DNA of 64,000 nucleotides from Paenibacillus sp. NAIST15-1 (GCF_001894745.1 NZ_BBYF01000003.1:372001-436000); one strand, 5' to 3'; positions 52,925-63,958 are shown, counted from the first letter of the stretch. The notes: a model not told the origin generated them from the letters alone. Translations and numbers: made by a program.

Positions 52925-54694
52925 ATGAAACCGTTGTGGTGCGGACGCTATGCCAACTACAGCTTCCAATCATTCAAGAAAGATATGATTGCAGGCTTAA
53001 TTGTCGGTGTGGTTGCCATCCCATTAGGCATGGCATTTGCCATAGCCTCCGGCGTCAAGCCTGAATATGGCTTATATACGACGATTATCGCCGGATTTTT
53101 TATCTCGTTGCTTGGTGGATCCAAGTTTCAAATCGGAGGCCCTACCGGCGCATTTATTCCGATTTTGTTCGCCATTGTCATGCAATATGGATTTGAGAAC
53201 CTGCTAATCGCTGGCTTTCTTGCAGGTATTATGCTTGTATTGATGGGATTGCTGCGCTTAGGAGCCGTGATACGTTTCATCCCGCGGCCTGTAACCATCG
53301 GTTTTACCTCAGGGATTGCCGTCATTATTTTTACAGGTCAAATTGCCGATTTTTTAGGGCTTCATCTAGAGAAGCAGGACAGCTTCATCGCCAACATGCG
53401 CGAGCTGATCAATCATATCCCAGCGTTCAACATCTACAGTGTTCTGACATCCTGTATTTGTCTTGCTGCCCTCCTTCTCGTGCCGAAGTATATGCCGAAG
53501 ATCCCGGCTTCTCTAGTCGGTCTACTCTTAGCCAGTTTGGCAGCAGCCTGGTTGTATCCTGATCAGGTTGCTACGATTGGAACGACGTTCGGTACGATAC
53601 CTAGCGGCATTCCAGCTTTCCACTGGCCAGCGCTAAGCTGGGATCGTATCATTCTGCTGCTTCAGCCAGCATTCGTCATTGCACTGCTCGGCGGAGTGGA
53701 ATCTCTGTTATCCGCGCTTGTTGCCGACAGCATGACAGGTGAAAGACACAACAGCAATCGCGAACTGATCGGGCAAGGCATTGCGAATATGATCGCACCA
53801 TTATTCGGGGGAATTCCTGCAACCGGTGCAATTGCTCGTACGGCTACCAATATACGCAGCGGAGCTGCTTCTCCGATTTCCGGGATGGTGCATGCCATCG
53901 TCGTACTGCTCGTGCTGCTATTTCTTGCTCCTTATGCTTCGGCAATCCCACTCGCTGCAATGGCACCCATATTGATGATGGTTGCCTGGAACATGAGCGA
54001 GCGTAAAACATTTGCGAAGATTGCACGTACCAAAACGGCAGATTCACTTATTTTATGTATTACCTTTTTGCTCACTGTGTTCACGAACCTGACAGTCGCC
54101 GTTCAAGCAGGGCTCGCGGTGTCCATTATTTTGTTCATCAAACGAATGAGTGAAGAAGTGAAAGTGAATAAAGTTCTTCCTGATCCGCAGGATCAAAAAG
54201 CCAAAGTATCTGCGAGAGTCGTAAATGATGGACGAAAGTGCCCGCAAATTAGTATCGTAAGCATCGAAGGAACGCTGTTTTTTGGTGCTGCTCATATGCT
54301 GGAGCAATCACTGTCCTCACAATTCGAGGAAACTCCTCGTGTACTAATCTTGCGAATGGGGCGCGTGCCGTATATGGATACAACAGCCGCTGCGCATCTA
54401 TCTACATTCGTCAGTCGCATCCGCCAGCATGGAGGCATCGTGCTGATAACCGGCATTGCTCCCCAACCTGAAGGGATCATGAACAAAACGGGTCTGGCAA
54501 CGATGATCGGGACTGAGCATTTCTTCCAGCGTACTGGAATTGCCATAGATTATGCACTGACTCGTATTGTTAACGTTCAATGCCAGGGCTGTACGCATTT
54601 TGCTTTTCGGGAATGCAGGCAATTATCAAACGCTCAGGCTCTGCCTGAACTGTCCAATCAGCCGCTTTCGCAGCGCAGCACTCTACAAATTTGA
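52925..54694 (+). CDS. SulP family inorganic anion transporter with STAS domain
   Basis: Membrane carrier of the SLC26/SulP family for sulfate, bicarbonate or a similar anion. The 589 residues have about 12 membrane segments (MIAGLIVGVVAIPLGMAFAIASGVKPEYGLYTTIIAGF, KFQIGGPTGAFIPILF, FGGIPATGAIARTATNIRSGA). A C-terminal STAS domain follows (SIVSIEGTLFFGAAHMLEQSL, YMDTTAAAHLSTFVSRIRQHGG, about 436-535). The tail has a Cys-containing motif VQCQGCTHFAFRECRQL not needed for transport in the family. It follows an ArsR regulator and has its own promoter. Confidence 0.93.
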   Translation: MKPLWCGRYANYSFQSFKKDMIAGLIVGVVAIPLGMAFAIASGVKPEYGLYTTIIAGFFISLLGGSKFQIGGPTGAFIPILFAIVMQYGFENLLIAGFLAGIMLVLMGLLRLGAVIRFIPRPVTIGFTSGIAVIIFTGQIADFLGLHLEKQDSFIANMRELINHIPAFNIYSVLTSCICLAALLLVPKYMPKIPASLVGLLLASLAAAWLYPDQVATIGTTFGTIPSGIPAFHWPALSWDRIILLLQPAFVIALLGGVESLLSALVADSMTGERHNSNRELIGQGIANMIAPLFGGIPATGAIARTATNIRSGAASPISGMVHAIVVLLVLLFLAPYASAIPLAAMAPILMMVAWNMSERKTFAKIARTKTADSLILCITFLLTVFTNLTVAVQAGLAVSIILFIKRMSEEVKVNKVLPDPQDQKAKVSARVVNDGRKCPQISIVSIEGTLFFGAAHMLEQSLSSQFEETPRVLILRMGRVPYMDTTAAAHLSTFVSRIRQHGGIVLITGIAPQPEGIMNKTGLATMIGTEHFFQRTGIAIDYALTRIVNVQCQGCTHFAFRECRQLSNAQALPELSNQPLSQRSTLQI

Positions 54695-54783
54695 TATCGT
54701 TATACTCAAGTTCATATTCAAAAGACCTATGAAACCAAGAGGTAAGAGAAACCATTCCTTCTTCTCAAGCAGCATCATCTTAC

Positions 54784-54813
54784 AAAAAAAGGCGTCCCTA
54801 AGTGGGACGCCTT
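54784..54813 (-). terminator. Terminator after ftsY
   Basis: 10-bp stem AAGGCGTCCC/GGGACGCCTT with a 5-base loop, followed on the minus strand by a run of seven T. It lies 21 bases after ftsY and ends the fab-smc-ftsY row. Confidence 0.93.
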
Positions 54814-54834
54814 CAATCCGTATTCAGATTCGAT

Positions 54835-55851
54835 TTAAGCTTGCTGATCATCCGCTTGCTCATCTTCTGCTTGCTCTGCTTCTGCAATCAATCCTGCGAA
54901 CAAGGCATGGACGAACTGCTCGGAATCGAATTCCTGCAAATCCCCCATCTTCTCGCCGAGTCCGACCAGCTTCACAGGCAAGTTCAATTCTTGACGGATT
55001 GCTATGACGATACCGCCCTTCGCTGTACCGTCAAGCTTCGTGAGCACCAAACCGGTAACCCCACTCTTCTCGCCGAACAGCTTCGCTTGATTGAGAGCAT
55101 TCTGCCCTGTGGTTGCATCAAGCACCATCAACACCTCATGTGGAGCGTCAGGTACTTCACGCTGAATGACACGGAAGATCTTGTTCAGCTCTTCCATCAG
55201 GTTCGACTTGTTCTGCAACCGGCCCGCCGTATCGCAGAGCAGCACATCAACATTGCGCTGCTTCGCAGCCTGCACTGCATCGAACATGACCGCAGCAGGA
55301 TCAGAGCCTGCCTGCTGTTTAATGACATCGACTCCTGCACGCTGTCCCCATACTTCCAACTGTTCAATTGCACCAGCACGGAATGTGTCTCCAGCCGCAA
55401 GCAGAACCGATTTGCCTTCCTGCTTGAACCGATGTGCCAACTTCCCGATCGTAGTTGTCTTGCCGACACCGTTGACACCGACGAACAAAATAACCGTCAT
55501 GCCATTCGGATTCATATTCAGCTTGCTTGTATCATCGCCGCGCAGAAGCCCAACAAGCTTCTCGGACAATACAGGCTGCAGCTCAGCTGCTTCCTCGATT
55601 TTACGCTTCTTCACCTCATCGCGAAGCTCGTCAATCAAGTTCATAACCGTTGTCACGCCAACATCGGCACCGATTAAGATTTCTTCAAGTTCTTCATAGA
55701 AAGCTTCATCAATCTTTTTGCGCCGCGTAATAAGTTCTGTTACTTTCTCCACGAGCCCTTTGCGAGTTTTCTCCAAGCCTTCCTTGAAAATATTCGTTAC
55801 GGACTCGGTCTTTGCCGCGATGCTTTCCTTCAGCTTCTTAAAAAAACTCAT
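54835..55851 (-). CDS. ftsY: FtsY, signal recognition particle receptor
   Basis: SRP receptor GTPase at the membrane. The 338 residues have the N domain (MSFFKKLKESIAAKTESVTNIFKEGLEKTRKG) and the G domain with GVNGVGKTTTIGKLAHRFK, DTAGRLQNKSNLMEEL and TKLDGTAKGGI. The C-terminus is VKLVGLGEKMGDLQEFDSEQFVHALF plus an acidic tail. It lies directly after smc, as in Bacillus. The ylxM-ffh genes that follow there are displaced by the accessory block. Confidence 0.98.
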   Translation of the reverse strand: MSFFKKLKESIAAKTESVTNIFKEGLEKTRKGLVEKVTELITRRKKIDEAFYEELEEILIGADVGVTTVMNLIDELRDEVKKRKIEEAAELQPVLSEKLVGLLRGDDTSKLNMNPNGMTVILFVGVNGVGKTTTIGKLAHRFKQEGKSVLLAAGDTFRAGAIEQLEVWGQRAGVDVIKQQAGSDPAAVMFDAVQAAKQRNVDVLLCDTAGRLQNKSNLMEELNKIFRVIQREVPDAPHEVLMVLDATTGQNALNQAKLFGEKSGVTGLVLTKLDGTAKGGIVIAIRQELNLPVKLVGLGEKMGDLQEFDSEQFVHALFAGLIAEAEQAEDEQADDQQA

Positions 55852-55866
55852 GTCCTTCCCCGCCCC

Positions 55867-58800
55867 TTATGCAATGATTGCTTCGTCATCTTCCAACTTT
55901 ACGGATACGAGCTTCGATACGCCGCCCTCTTCCATCGTGACACCGTACAGTACATCAGCTTCTTCCATCGTCCCTTTGCGATGTGTGACGACGATAAACT
56001 GAGTCTGCTCGGAGAATTCACGCAAATATTGGGCGAAGCGCGTAACATTCGCTTCATCGAGTGCCGCTTCAACCTCATCAAGCACGCAGAACGGCACTGG
56101 CTTCACATGCAATATCGCAAATAGCAGCGCCATTGCTGTCAAGGCACGCTCACCGCCGGACAGCAGCTGTAAATTTTGCAGCTTCTTGCCTGGTGGCTGC
56201 GCCACAATGTCAATCCCCGTTTCCAGTATATGTTCCGGATCAATCAGAACGAGATCAGCCCGTCCACCGCCGAACAGCTTGGAGAACACGACAACGAACT
56301 GCTTGCGGATCGCATCGAATGTGGCTTTGAAACGCTTCGACATCTCGTCATCCATCTCACGGATAACTTGATATAGCGTCGTCTTCGCTTCAATTAGATC
56401 ATTCTTCTGTTCACTTAGGAACTGATAGCGCTCATTCACACGTTCAAACTCATCGATCGCACCAAGGTTTACTTCGCCAAGTGCTGCAATCTGTTTCTTC
56501 AGATCGCGCACTTCCAGCTTCGCTTCCTCAATGTTCTCAGGTACTACGTATCGATGCTTCGCCAGTTCAAAGCTAATCTCGTACTCTTCACTGAGTTTGC
56601 GCAGCAAGTTATCCAGTTCAACATCAAGGCGATTCGCTTGAATCTCCGTCTGACGCATCGACTCCTCCACTTGCTTCAGCTCCGTACGCTGCTCCTTCGT
56701 ATCGCTTTCTGCAAGCTCCAGTCTTGCCACACATTGCGCACGATCCGCACGTTTGAACTCAATCTGCTTGCCCGTTTCTTGTTTCTTCACATGGAAATGG
56801 TTCAAGTCTTCAGTCTGCTTCATCGTCTCACGCTCAGCGGTCTCCAGATCAATCTGTACCTGAATCAACCCTTGCGTCAACTGCGTATACTCTTGTTCGT
56901 ACGCCTTGGCTTCCTGCTCAGAGCGTGTCAGCTGCTCCTGCAGCGAGAAAGATTCCTGATCGAGCTTCCCTTGGCGAACCTTCAAGTCCGTAAGCTGTGA
57001 TTGCAGCACTTCCTTCTCTGACTCGTTCGCCTTGCGTGCAGATTCCGCTGTCTCAATCGAGACATGCAGACGATCCTCATCAATCTTCAACTCGTCGAGC
57101 CGAGCCTCCGCGGTACGCCGCCCAGCGTCTAGCGTGGACATCTCCTCCACAGCGTGTGTAAGCTCCTGCTGCTCCACCTCGAGCGCTTCTGCCAACTGGC
57201 GTTCTTCCTTCTCCAGCTGCGCAATCTCGCTCGTCAGCTGCTGTTCATTGATGCGCTTCGTTTCGCCTTGCTCGCGAAGGTCATCGAGCCGCTTCAGTCC
57301 TGTCGTTGTGCGCTGCTTCAGCTCCGTATACGTCTCCGTCAGCTTGGCAAGCTGCTTATCAGCTTCCTTAATATCTGCTTCCAGCTGTTCCAATTGACGC
57401 TGGCGTCCGAGCAGGTTCGCGCTCTTCTTATTCAAGCTTCCGCCTGTCATTGAGCCGCCGGCATTGACAACATCGCCTTCAAGCGTCACCACACGATAAC
57501 GGTACTGCAGCTTCGCCGCAATTCGGTTCGCATCTTCCAGCGATTTCGCAATGACCACATTGCCGAGCAAGCTGCCGACAATACTTGCATACATGTCGTC
57601 CGACTTTACCAAATCCGCCGCTACACCTACAAAGCCTTCCGTACCATTCACAATTCGACGGTCTGTCTCATGTAAGGAGCGTGGTCGAATAACATCCAGC
57701 GGCAAGAATGTCGCACGTCCTAATTGACGCTGCTTCAGGAACATGATGGCATTCCGCGATACCGACTCATTCTCCATAACGATATGCTGTAAGGCTGCGC
57801 CAAGTGCAGTCTCAATCGCCGTCTCCAATTGCTCTGGCACACGGATCAATTCCGCAACCGCACCATGTACGCCCTGCAATCCATTCGGTCGACGTGCAGC
57901 CTTAAGCACTTCCCGTACGCCGAGCATGAAGCCGTCAAAGTCATTTTGCAGCTCCTGCATCGTATCACGACGAGACACCATTGCATCGGCTTTTTGCTGC
58001 CATTTGCGCACAGCCTGCTCCGTCTCGGAGAGAAGCAACTCATCCTGCTTCAACTGCTCACTCTCTGTAAGATAACGATTACGAATGTACGCCAAATCTC
58101 CTGTTAGCGTTTCACTGCGGCGCTTGGCATCTTCGACCTTCTTCTGAAGATCCTTCTGCTCCTGCTCGCGCTTGTTGCGTGCTGTATTCATTTTATCGAG
58201 ACGCTTTTGCAGGGATTCCTTCTGCTGGTCATAGTAGCGAATATCATTGCGCTGCTGCGCCATTTGATTCATTACTTCGAGCAGCTGACCCTTCAAGCTC
58301 TCTTCCGCGTCTGAGCTTGTCCCGCCAGCTACGCCAGCAAGCCGTGTCTCTTCGGCAACGATAAGTCCGCGAATTTCAGCCAGTTCAGTCTGCAAGGCCA
58401 ACAGCTTCTCGCGAACAGATTGCACTTCCAACTGCTTCGCACGCATTCGTTCCGAAGTCGTCGTCAGCGTTGTCTTCATCTGCTGCTCATTGGACGTCAG
58501 ATTCCGCTTGCGCTCCCTCAGAACCTCGCCTTGTCCTTCACACTTCTCATACTCCTCACTGTAATGAAGAAGCGTTGCCTGGAGCTTCTCCAGCTCCTCT
58601 TCCAGCTTGCGAAGCTCAATGCGGTGCACTTCCAGCTTGGCATCATGCTCGCTTACTACCGTTGACAAGGACAATTCACGTTCCTTCAACTGTCCTAGCT
58701 TCTCGTTTGCCTGTTGCCAAGTGATGTGAAGCTCCTCTATTTGATGAACGTAAACTGCAATTTCTTTGTTCTTCAACCATTCACGAAGCTGCTTATAGTG

Positions 58801-59439
58801 TCTAGCCTTCTCAGACTGCTCCTTAAGCGGCCCGATCTGATCCTCTAATTCCACCACAAGATCGTGAATGCGGAGCAAGTTCTGCTCGGTCTCATCCAGC
58901 TTCTTCTTCGCGTCTCGCTTCCGAGACTTGTATTTCACAATCCCAGACGCCTCTTCGAATATCCCACGACGATCTTCTGAACGAGTACTGAGGATTTCTT
59001 CAATTCGGCCTTGTCCGATAATGGAATATGCTTCTTTCCCGATTCCTGTGTCCATGAACAGTTCGGTGATATCCTTCAATCGACAAGCTTGCTTATTAAT
59101 AAAATATTCACTGTCGCCGCTTCGATGCACACGACGTGTCACCGTCACTTCATTGAAATCAAGCGGAAGTGTCTCATCGCTGTTATCGAGCGTTAAGGAC
59201 ACTTCTCCATAGTTCACTGCTTTGCGCGCATCACTGCCTGCAAAGATAATGTCTTCCATCTTGCCGCCGCGAAGTGACTTGGCGCTCTGTTCCCCGAGCA
59301 CCCAACGGATTGCGTCAGAGATATTACTCTTTCCGCTGCCGTTTGGGCCGACAACGCCGGTGATTCCCTGGACGAACTCTAATTCCGTCCGATCCGCGAA
59401 CGATTTAAAGCCCGCCAGTTCTAACCTTTTTAAGAACAT
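55867..59439 (-). CDS. smc: SMC, chromosome condensation and segregation protein
   Basis: ATPase that compacts and segregates the chromosome with ScpA and ScpB. The 1190 residues have the N-terminal head (Walker [10 protein letters not shown], residues 31-39), a long coiled coil, and a hinge near 510-670 ([57 protein letters not shown]). A second coiled coil leads to the C-terminal head ([37 protein letters not shown]). A GAGGTG site and an extended -10 element precede the ATG. Confidence 0.98.
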   Translation of the reverse strand: MFLKRLELAGFKSFADRTELEFVQGITGVVGPNGSGKSNISDAIRWVLGEQSAKSLRGGKMEDIIFAGSDARKAVNYGEVSLTLDNSDETLPLDFNEVTVTRRVHRSGDSEYFINKQACRLKDITELFMDTGIGKEAYSIIGQGRIEEILSTRSEDRRGIFEEASGIVKYKSRKRDAKKKLDETEQNLLRIHDLVVELEDQIGPLKEQSEKARHYKQLREWLKNKEIAVYVHQIEELHITWQQANEKLGQLKERELSLSTVVSEHDAKLEVHRIELRKLEEELEKLQATLLHYSEEYEKCEGQGEVLRERKRNLTSNEQQMKTTLTTTSERMRAKQLEVQSVREKLLALQTELAEIRGLIVAEETRLAGVAGGTSSDAEESLKGQLLEVMNQMAQQRNDIRYYDQQKESLQKRLDKMNTARNKREQEQKDLQKKVEDAKRRSETLTGDLAYIRNRYLTESEQLKQDELLLSETEQAVRKWQQKADAMVSRRDTMQELQNDFDGFMLGVREVLKAARRPNGLQGVHGAVAELIRVPEQLETAIETALGAALQHIVMENESVSRNAIMFLKQRQLGRATFLPLDVIRPRSLHETDRRIVNGTEGFVGVAADLVKSDDMYASIVGSLLGNVVIAKSLEDANRIAAKLQYRYRVVTLEGDVVNAGGSMTGGSLNKKSANLLGRQRQLEQLEADIKEADKQLAKLTETYTELKQRTTTGLKRLDDLREQGETKRINEQQLTSEIAQLEKEERQLAEALEVEQQELTHAVEEMSTLDAGRRTAEARLDELKIDEDRLHVSIETAESARKANESEKEVLQSQLTDLKVRQGKLDQESFSLQEQLTRSEQEAKAYEQEYTQLTQGLIQVQIDLETAERETMKQTEDLNHFHVKKQETGKQIEFKRADRAQCVARLELAESDTKEQRTELKQVEESMRQTEIQANRLDVELDNLLRKLSEEYEISFELAKHRYVVPENIEEAKLEVRDLKKQIAALGEVNLGAIDEFERVNERYQFLSEQKNDLIEAKTTLYQVIREMDDEMSKRFKATFDAIRKQFVVVFSKLFGGGRADLVLIDPEHILETGIDIVAQPPGKKLQNLQLLSGGERALTAMALLFAILHVKPVPFCVLDEVEAALDEANVTRFAQYLREFSEQTQFIVVTHRKGTMEEADVLYGVTMEEGGVSKLVSVKLEDDEAIIA

Positions 59440-59463
59440 CGTTCTACGATCACCTCAACGATT

Positions 59464-59472
59464 ATTGTACCA
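59464..59472 (-). promoter_or_regulatory. Extended -10 element before smc
   Basis: The minus strand reads TGGTACAAT, a TG-extended -10 box about 25 bases before the smc start. No good -35 was found. Confidence 0.45.
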
Positions 59473-59540
59473 TATCGCGAATCCGAATCGTCGCATGGAC
59501 ATGCTGTCAAATTTCCGCGCGGTAACGTAGCTTCGGACAA

Positions 59541-59611
59541 AGAAAGAGCAAAAACCAGCCTGTAAGCAGCTCCAATTCCGCTCGCTTCGCGCGCTGTTCT
59601 TTGCTCTTTCT
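59541..59611 (-). repeat. Long inverted repeat between rnc and smc
   Basis: Perfect 12-bp arms AGAAAGAGCAAA (59541-59552) and TTTGCTCTTTCT (59600-59611), with a GC-rich 47-base loop that itself can fold (GCGCGAAGCGAGC). A GGTTTTTGC tract lies in the 3' arm region on the minus strand. It could end rnc transcription or be an RNase III substrate. Confidence 0.7.
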
Positions 59612-59649
59612 GCGAAACTGGCCGACGCACGCGCCGGCCTTACAGTACG

Positions 59650-60348
59650 TTATGATTTCGGAATGACTAATTGCTCGAGCGCCTGTGCCGCGGCTTGTTG
59701 TTCCGCTTCTTTCTTCGAGCGGCCAACTCCGCGACCTAAACATTCGTCACCCATACATACTTCAGATACGAATTCACGTTCATGTGCTGGGCCGCGCTCT
59801 TCGATAATTCGATATTCGAGCGAACCCAAATTGTGATGCTGCGTCAATTCCTGCAGCTGTGTCTTGTAATCATTCGTCTGCAGCTTGCCGTCAAGCGTGA
59901 TTTGCGGGAAGATATGCTCACGCAGAAAATCCCGCACCACCTCTAAGCCTTGATCCAAATAGAGCGCGCCGATGAACGATTCAAAAACATCCGCCAACAA
60001 TGCGGGACGCGTACGTCCTCCCGTCAGCTCCTCTCCCTTGCCTAACAGAACATACTTGCCGAAACCAAGCTGGTTAGCAAATTTGACAAGAGATGGCTCA
60101 CAGACGATGGAAGCACGCATCTTGGTCAACTCCCCTTCGGGCCGTGTCGGACATCGGTGATACAAAAATTCTGACACCGTCAGCTCCAACACAGCATCGC
60201 CCAAAAATTCAAGGCGTTCGTTGTCTTGGTGCTGGCCGAAGCGGTGTTCGTTCACATAGGAAGCATGGGTGAACGCTTGTTTCAACAGCTGTCTGTTCCG
60301 AAAATGAATGTTCAGTTTCTGTTGTAACTGCTTCAATTCTACACTCAA
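59650..60348 (-). CDS. rnc: Ribonuclease III
   Basis: Double-strand RNA endonuclease for rRNA and mRNA processing. The 232 residues have the catalytic signature [21 protein letters not shown] (about 43-63), [22 protein letters not shown], and a C-terminal dsRNA-binding domain ([43 protein letters not shown]). It lies between fabF and smc as in Paenibacillus relatives, 12 bases after fabF. Confidence 0.97.
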   Translation of the reverse strand: MSVELKQLQQKLNIHFRNRQLLKQAFTHASYVNEHRFGQHQDNERLEFLGDAVLELTVSEFLYHRCPTRPEGELTKMRASIVCEPSLVKFANQLGFGKYVLLGKGEELTGGRTRPALLADVFESFIGALYLDQGLEVVRDFLREHIFPQITLDGKLQTNDYKTQLQELTQHHNLGSLEYRIIEERGPAHEREFVSEVCMGDECLGRGVGRSKKEAEQQAAAQALEQLVIPKS

Positions 60349-60360
60349 CTGTCTGACTCC

Positions 60361-61599
60361 TTATGCTTCGTATTTCTTCAAGACAATTGTAGCGTTATGT
60401 CCGCCGAAGCCAAATGAGTTGGACATCGCTACTTGTACATCAGCTTTACGAGCTACGTTCGGAACGTAATCGAGGTCACATTCCGGATCCTGATTTTCCA
60501 GGTTGATCGTCGGTGGAATCATGCCATGCTGCAGTACCAAGCTGCAAATGACTGCCTCTACGCCGCCTGCTGCACCGAGAAGATGCCCTGTCATGGATTT
60601 CGTTGAACTCACTGCTGTCTTATAAGCATGGTCGCCTAGCGCTGACTTAATCGCTTTCGTCTCCGAACGATCTCCTACTGGAGTCGAGGTACCATGTGCG
60701 TTGATGTAATCAATCTGCTCTGGTGCCAATTCGCCATCCGCCAGCGCACGAGTCATGCACAATGCTGCTCCTGTCGGGTCAGGCTCTGTCATATGATGAG
60801 CGTCACCGCTCATCCCATAGCCAGCCACTTCCCCATAGATACGAGCGCCGCGTGCTAGAGCATGCTCCAGCGACTCCAGAACAAGTACGCCTGCTCCTTC
60901 GCCCATAACGAAACCGTCACGGTCTACATCGAATGGGCGGCTAGCGCGCTCTGGCTCATCGTTGCGAGTCGACATCGCACGCATCGCGCAGAAGCCTGCC
61001 ATACCGATCGGACGGATCGTCGCTTCTGCTCCGCCACAGATCATTACATCCGCGTCGCCGCGCTGAATAATCTTGTATGCGTCGCCAATGGAATGCGTCC
61101 CCGTCGCACATGCGGATACAGCTGCTGTATTCGGTCCGCGAGCTCCAACAGTGATGGAGACTTGGCCAGATGCCATGTTCGCAATCATCATCGGAATGAA
61201 GAATGGACTAACGCGCTTAACGCCTTTCTCCATCAATATCGTATGCTGATCTTCCCATGTGCCAAGACCACCAATACCGGATCCGACGATAACGCCAACA
61301 CGATCTGGATTCGTCTGTTCTCTTACGTCCAGCTTCGCGTCTTCCAAGGCGTTCTTACTTGCAGCTACTGCGAATTGAACAAATCGATCCATACGCCTTG
61401 TTTCTTTTTTATCCATGAAATCTTCTGGATTGAAATCCTTCACGGAAGCGGCAATTTGCGTCGGATAATCGGTAACATCAAACGCTTCTATGTGAGATAC
61501 TCCAGACTTCCCTTCCAACAGGTTATTCCAGAATGTCTCAATATCCGAGCCGAGAGCGGTCACGACACCCATGCCGGTCACTACAACCCTGTGCTTCAA
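60361..61599 (-). CDS. fabF: FabF, beta-ketoacyl-ACP synthase II
   Basis: Condensing enzyme of fatty acid elongation. The 412 residues have the catalytic Cys164 in [16 protein letters not shown] and the two active-site histidines in [15 protein letters not shown] and [15 protein letters not shown]. The C-terminus [17 protein letters not shown] is typical. It is inserted between acpP and rnc, an order seen in Paenibacillus-type genomes but not in Bacillus subtilis. Two stem-loops precede it. Confidence 0.97.
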   Translation of the reverse strand: MKHRVVVTGMGVVTALGSDIETFWNNLLEGKSGVSHIEAFDVTDYPTQIAASVKDFNPEDFMDKKETRRMDRFVQFAVAASKNALEDAKLDVREQTNPDRVGVIVGSGIGGLGTWEDQHTILMEKGVKRVSPFFIPMMIANMASGQVSITVGARGPNTAAVSACATGTHSIGDAYKIIQRGDADVMICGGAEATIRPIGMAGFCAMRAMSTRNDEPERASRPFDVDRDGFVMGEGAGVLVLESLEHALARGARIYGEVAGYGMSGDAHHMTEPDPTGAALCMTRALADGELAPEQIDYINAHGTSTPVGDRSETKAIKSALGDHAYKTAVSSTKSMTGHLLGAAGGVEAVICSLVLQHGMIPPTINLENQDPECDLDYVPNVARKADVQVAMSNSFGFGGHNATIVLKKYEA

Positions 61600-61645
61600 T
61601 CAGAATCACCTCTACTTCTGCAGTTCAAGCTTCTATATGATGGAG

Positions 61646-61666
61646 AATGCGGCATAGCGCCGCATT
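61646..61666 (-). other. Stem-loop A in the acpP-fabF gap
   Basis: Perfect 8-bp stem AATGCGGC/GCCGCATT with 5-base loop. It lies 47 bases before fabF. No T-run. Confidence 0.6.
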
Positions 61667-61689
61667 CAGATATTGCAATAATGAGGAGA

Positions 61690-61714
61690 AGTCCCGTTAA
61701 CGAAGAACGGGACT
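61690..61714 (-). other. Stem-loop B in the acpP-fabF gap
   Basis: Perfect 9-bp stem AGTCCCGTT/AACGGGACT with 7-base loop, 8 bases after the acpP stop. The minus strand continues TTCTCCTCATT, at best a weak terminator. Confidence 0.6.
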
Positions 61715-61721
61715 CAGTAAC

Positions 61722-61958
61722 TTAGGTATGAGATTGTATGTAATTCACTACTTCTCCAACCGAAGTAATTTTCTCCGCGTCTTCATCAGAGATTTCCATA
61801 TCAAACTCATCTTCCAATTCCATCACCAATTCCACAACATCGAGGGAATCAGCGCCAAGATCCTCCTTGAAAGATGCTTCAAGCGTTACTTCTGCCTCAT
61901 CAACGCCAAGGCGTTCAACGATGATGCGCTTTACACGCTCCAACACTTCTGCTGACAT
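61722..61958 (-). CDS. acpP: Acyl carrier protein
   Basis: Carries acyl chains on a phosphopantetheine arm. The 78 residues have Ser38 in the [16 protein letters not shown] motif, and the acidic protein begins [27 protein letters not shown] 61958 follows a perfect GAGGAGGTG; the longer upstream frame is rejected. It is flanked by stem-loops on both sides, which could help keep its short abundant mRNA. Confidence 0.97.
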   Translation of the reverse strand: MSAEVLERVKRIIVERLGVDEAEVTLEASFKEDLGADSLDVVELVMELEDEFDMEISDEDAEKITSVGEVVNYIQSHT

Positions 61959-62029
61959 CCGGTTCACCTCCTCTTTGGTATTATACGAAAAAACATTGTA
62001 AATTGCCATATCAAAACGGCTTGCTGGTA

Positions 62030-62058
62030 GAAACGACCTGATCTCTCACAGTCGTTTC
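62030..62058 (-). other. Stem-loop in the acpP leader
   Basis: 8-bp stem GAAACGAC/GTCGTTTC with 13-base loop, about 70 bases upstream of acpP. Confidence 0.5.
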
Positions 62059-62131
62059 CACTTATTAGGGAAAAGATGCTTTATTGCTGATCGCTCAACA
62101 CTTATGCACACCCACCCATTATATCGCTTAA

Positions 62132-62151
62132 CGTTCATGCTGCCATGAACG
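62132..62151 (-). other. Stem-loop just after fabG
   Basis: Perfect 8-bp stem CGTTCATG/CATGAACG with a 4-base loop, 10 bases after the fabG stop. A TATAAT hexamer (62118-62123, minus strand) follows and could be an acpP -10 box. Confidence 0.55.
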
Positions 62152-62161
62152 GAGAAGCCTC

Positions 62162-62908
62162 CTACATGTACATGCCGCCATCCACATGGATCGTCTGGCC
62201 TGTCATATATTCCGCATCATCAGATGCCAAGAAGCGAACTGCCTTCGCAATATGCTCTGGCTGACCTAGACGATTAAGCGGGATCTGACTAAGCAGCTGC
62301 CCCTTCATCTCTTCAGACAGTGCATCTGTCATATCTGTCTCAATAAAGCCTGGCGCCACACAGTTGACGGTAATGCCACGGGATGCAAGCTCGCGCGCAG
62401 ACGCCTTAGTAAGGCCGATTACACCAGCTTTAGCTGCTACATAGTTGGCTTGACCCGGATTGCCAATTACACCTACGACGGACGAGATATTAATAATGCG
62501 GCCAGAGCGCTGTTTCATCATTGGGCGAGTCACTGCCTTTACGCAATTGAATACACCCTTCAAATTCGTCTCAATGACTTGATCAAACTCTTCTTCCTTC
62601 ATCCGCATAATTAAATTATCTCTTGTAATTCCGGCATTATTCACCAATATGTCAATACGGCCAAATTGATCCAACGCTGTCTTTACAAGAAGATCCGCCT
62701 CTTCTGTCTTGCCCACATTTGCTTGAACGGTGATGGCTTTGCGTCCCATTGCCTCGATCGCAGCTGCAGTATCCTTAGCTGCCGCTTCGCTGCCTGCATA
62801 GTTCACAACAACATCTGCACCAGCCTCAGCCAGACTTAGCGCAATTGCTCGTCCTATGCCGCGAGAAGCGCCTGTAACAACCGCCACTTTGCCTTCAAAG
62901 CTCGACAT
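62162..62908 (-). CDS. fabG: FabG, 3-oxoacyl-ACP reductase
   Basis: NADPH-dependent reductase of fatty acid synthesis. The 248 residues show the Rossmann motif [15 protein letters not shown], the [14 protein letters not shown] block, and the catalytic Ser in [25 protein letters not shown] with Tyr and Lys. ATG 62908 ([10 protein letters not shown]) has better spacing from GGGAGG than ATG 62914. It lies downstream of fabD. Confidence 0.97.
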   Translation of the reverse strand: MSSFEGKVAVVTGASRGIGRAIALSLAEAGADVVVNYAGSEAAAKDTAAAIEAMGRKAITVQANVGKTEEADLLVKTALDQFGRIDILVNNAGITRDNLIMRMKEEEFDQVIETNLKGVFNCVKAVTRPMMKQRSGRIINISSVVGVIGNPGQANYVAAKAGVIGLTKASARELASRGITVNCVAPGFIETDMTDALSEEMKGQLLSQIPLNRLGQPEHIAKAVRFLASDDAEYMTGQTIHVDGGMYM

Positions 62909-63028
62909 GGTCATGTTCCTCCCTTATACTTGCCCGGGCGTATTCCGCAGCGGGTTACGCCCAGTATCACTAGAATGATAATTGCAGACATAGGATAGAT
63001 AAAAATATCGATTGCATGAATGCTGCAA

Positions 63029-63958
63029 TTATTCTGCAAGGTACGCTTCTATGGCTGCCAGGCTATTGATCGAGACAATCTTCACCGAACGGTCTATCTT
63101 CTTAATCAGTCCAGCAAGAACGGAGCCTGAACCCAGCTCAATGAATGTATCAACGCCCTGCTCGATCATATAGCGCACACTGTCTTCCCACAATACTGGC
63201 GAGAACACTTGCTCTACGAGCAGCTCACGAAGTAGCTCGCCCGCTTCCTCTGGACGTGCAGATACATTGGCCACAACCGGTACAGAAGCATCTTGGAAGG
63301 CAACGGTCTTCAAGACTTCGCCCAGTCGTTCTGCTGCTGGCTTCATTAACAGCGAATGGAATGGCCCGCTAACCTCCAGTTGTTTTACACGTTTAGCGCC
63401 AGCCTCTTTCCCACGTTCGGCAACCGCCGCTACACCCTCCGCTGTACCTGATACAACGATTTGGCCAGGACAGTTTACGTTCGCCATCTCTACTGAACCT
63501 GTTGTTCGGCTAATATCATCACAGAGCGCTCCCAACTGCTCGCGCTCTGCACCTAATACAGCCGCCATGGCACCTTGTCCATGCGGAACAGCCTGCTCCA
63601 TGAATTGTCCGCGCTGCCGCACAATTCCGACTGCATCCTCGAAGGATAGAACCCCCGCTACAACAAGCGCACTATATTCACCCAAGCTGTGTCCTGCGAC
63701 GAAGTCTGGACGAACACCAGACGCTTCAAACGCGCGATACAGTGCATAGCTCGTAACAAGAAGCGCTGGCTGCGTGTTTGCTGTCTGCTTCAAGTCTTCC
63801 TCCGGCCCATTGAATACGAGCTCCTTCAGAGGGAATCCAAGTACCTGCTCAGCTGTATCGAAAGCCTGTTGTGCAGCAGGAACGGCCTCATAGACGTCCT
63901 TGCCCATACCAACCGCTTGAGCACCTTGTCCAGGAAAAATGAATGCAATTTTACCCAA
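63029..63958 (-). CDS. fabD: FabD, malonyl-CoA:ACP transacylase
   Basis: Loads malonyl groups onto acyl carrier protein. The 309 residues have FIFPGQGAQAVGMGKD, the catalytic Ser91 in VAGHSLGEYSALVVAG, and the partner His in VSGPFHSLLMKPAAERL. It starts with TTG 63958 behind AAGGAG, 9 bases away. The upstream part of the operon (plsX, fapR in relatives) lies outside the window. Confidence 0.97.
   Translation of the reverse strand: MGKIAFIFPGQGAQAVGMGKDVYEAVPAAQQAFDTAEQVLGFPLKELVFNGPEEDLKQTANTQPALLVTSYALYRAFEASGVRPDFVAGHSLGEYSALVVAGVLSFEDAVGIVRQRGQFMEQAVPHGQGAMAAVLGAEREQLGALCDDISRTTGSVEMANVNCPGQIVVSGTAEGVAAVAERGKEAGAKRVKQLEVSGPFHSLLMKPAAERLGEVLKTVAFQDASVPVVANVSARPEEAGELLRELLVEQVFSPVLWEDSVRYMIEQGVDTFIELGSGSVLAGLIKKIDRSVKIVSINSLAAIEAYLAE

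Noticed and set aside
40835..54694. Prophage, integrative element or transposon
   Set aside because: No integrase, transposase, phage structural gene, att-like direct repeats or terminal inverted repeats were seen; genes are metabolic and transport types.
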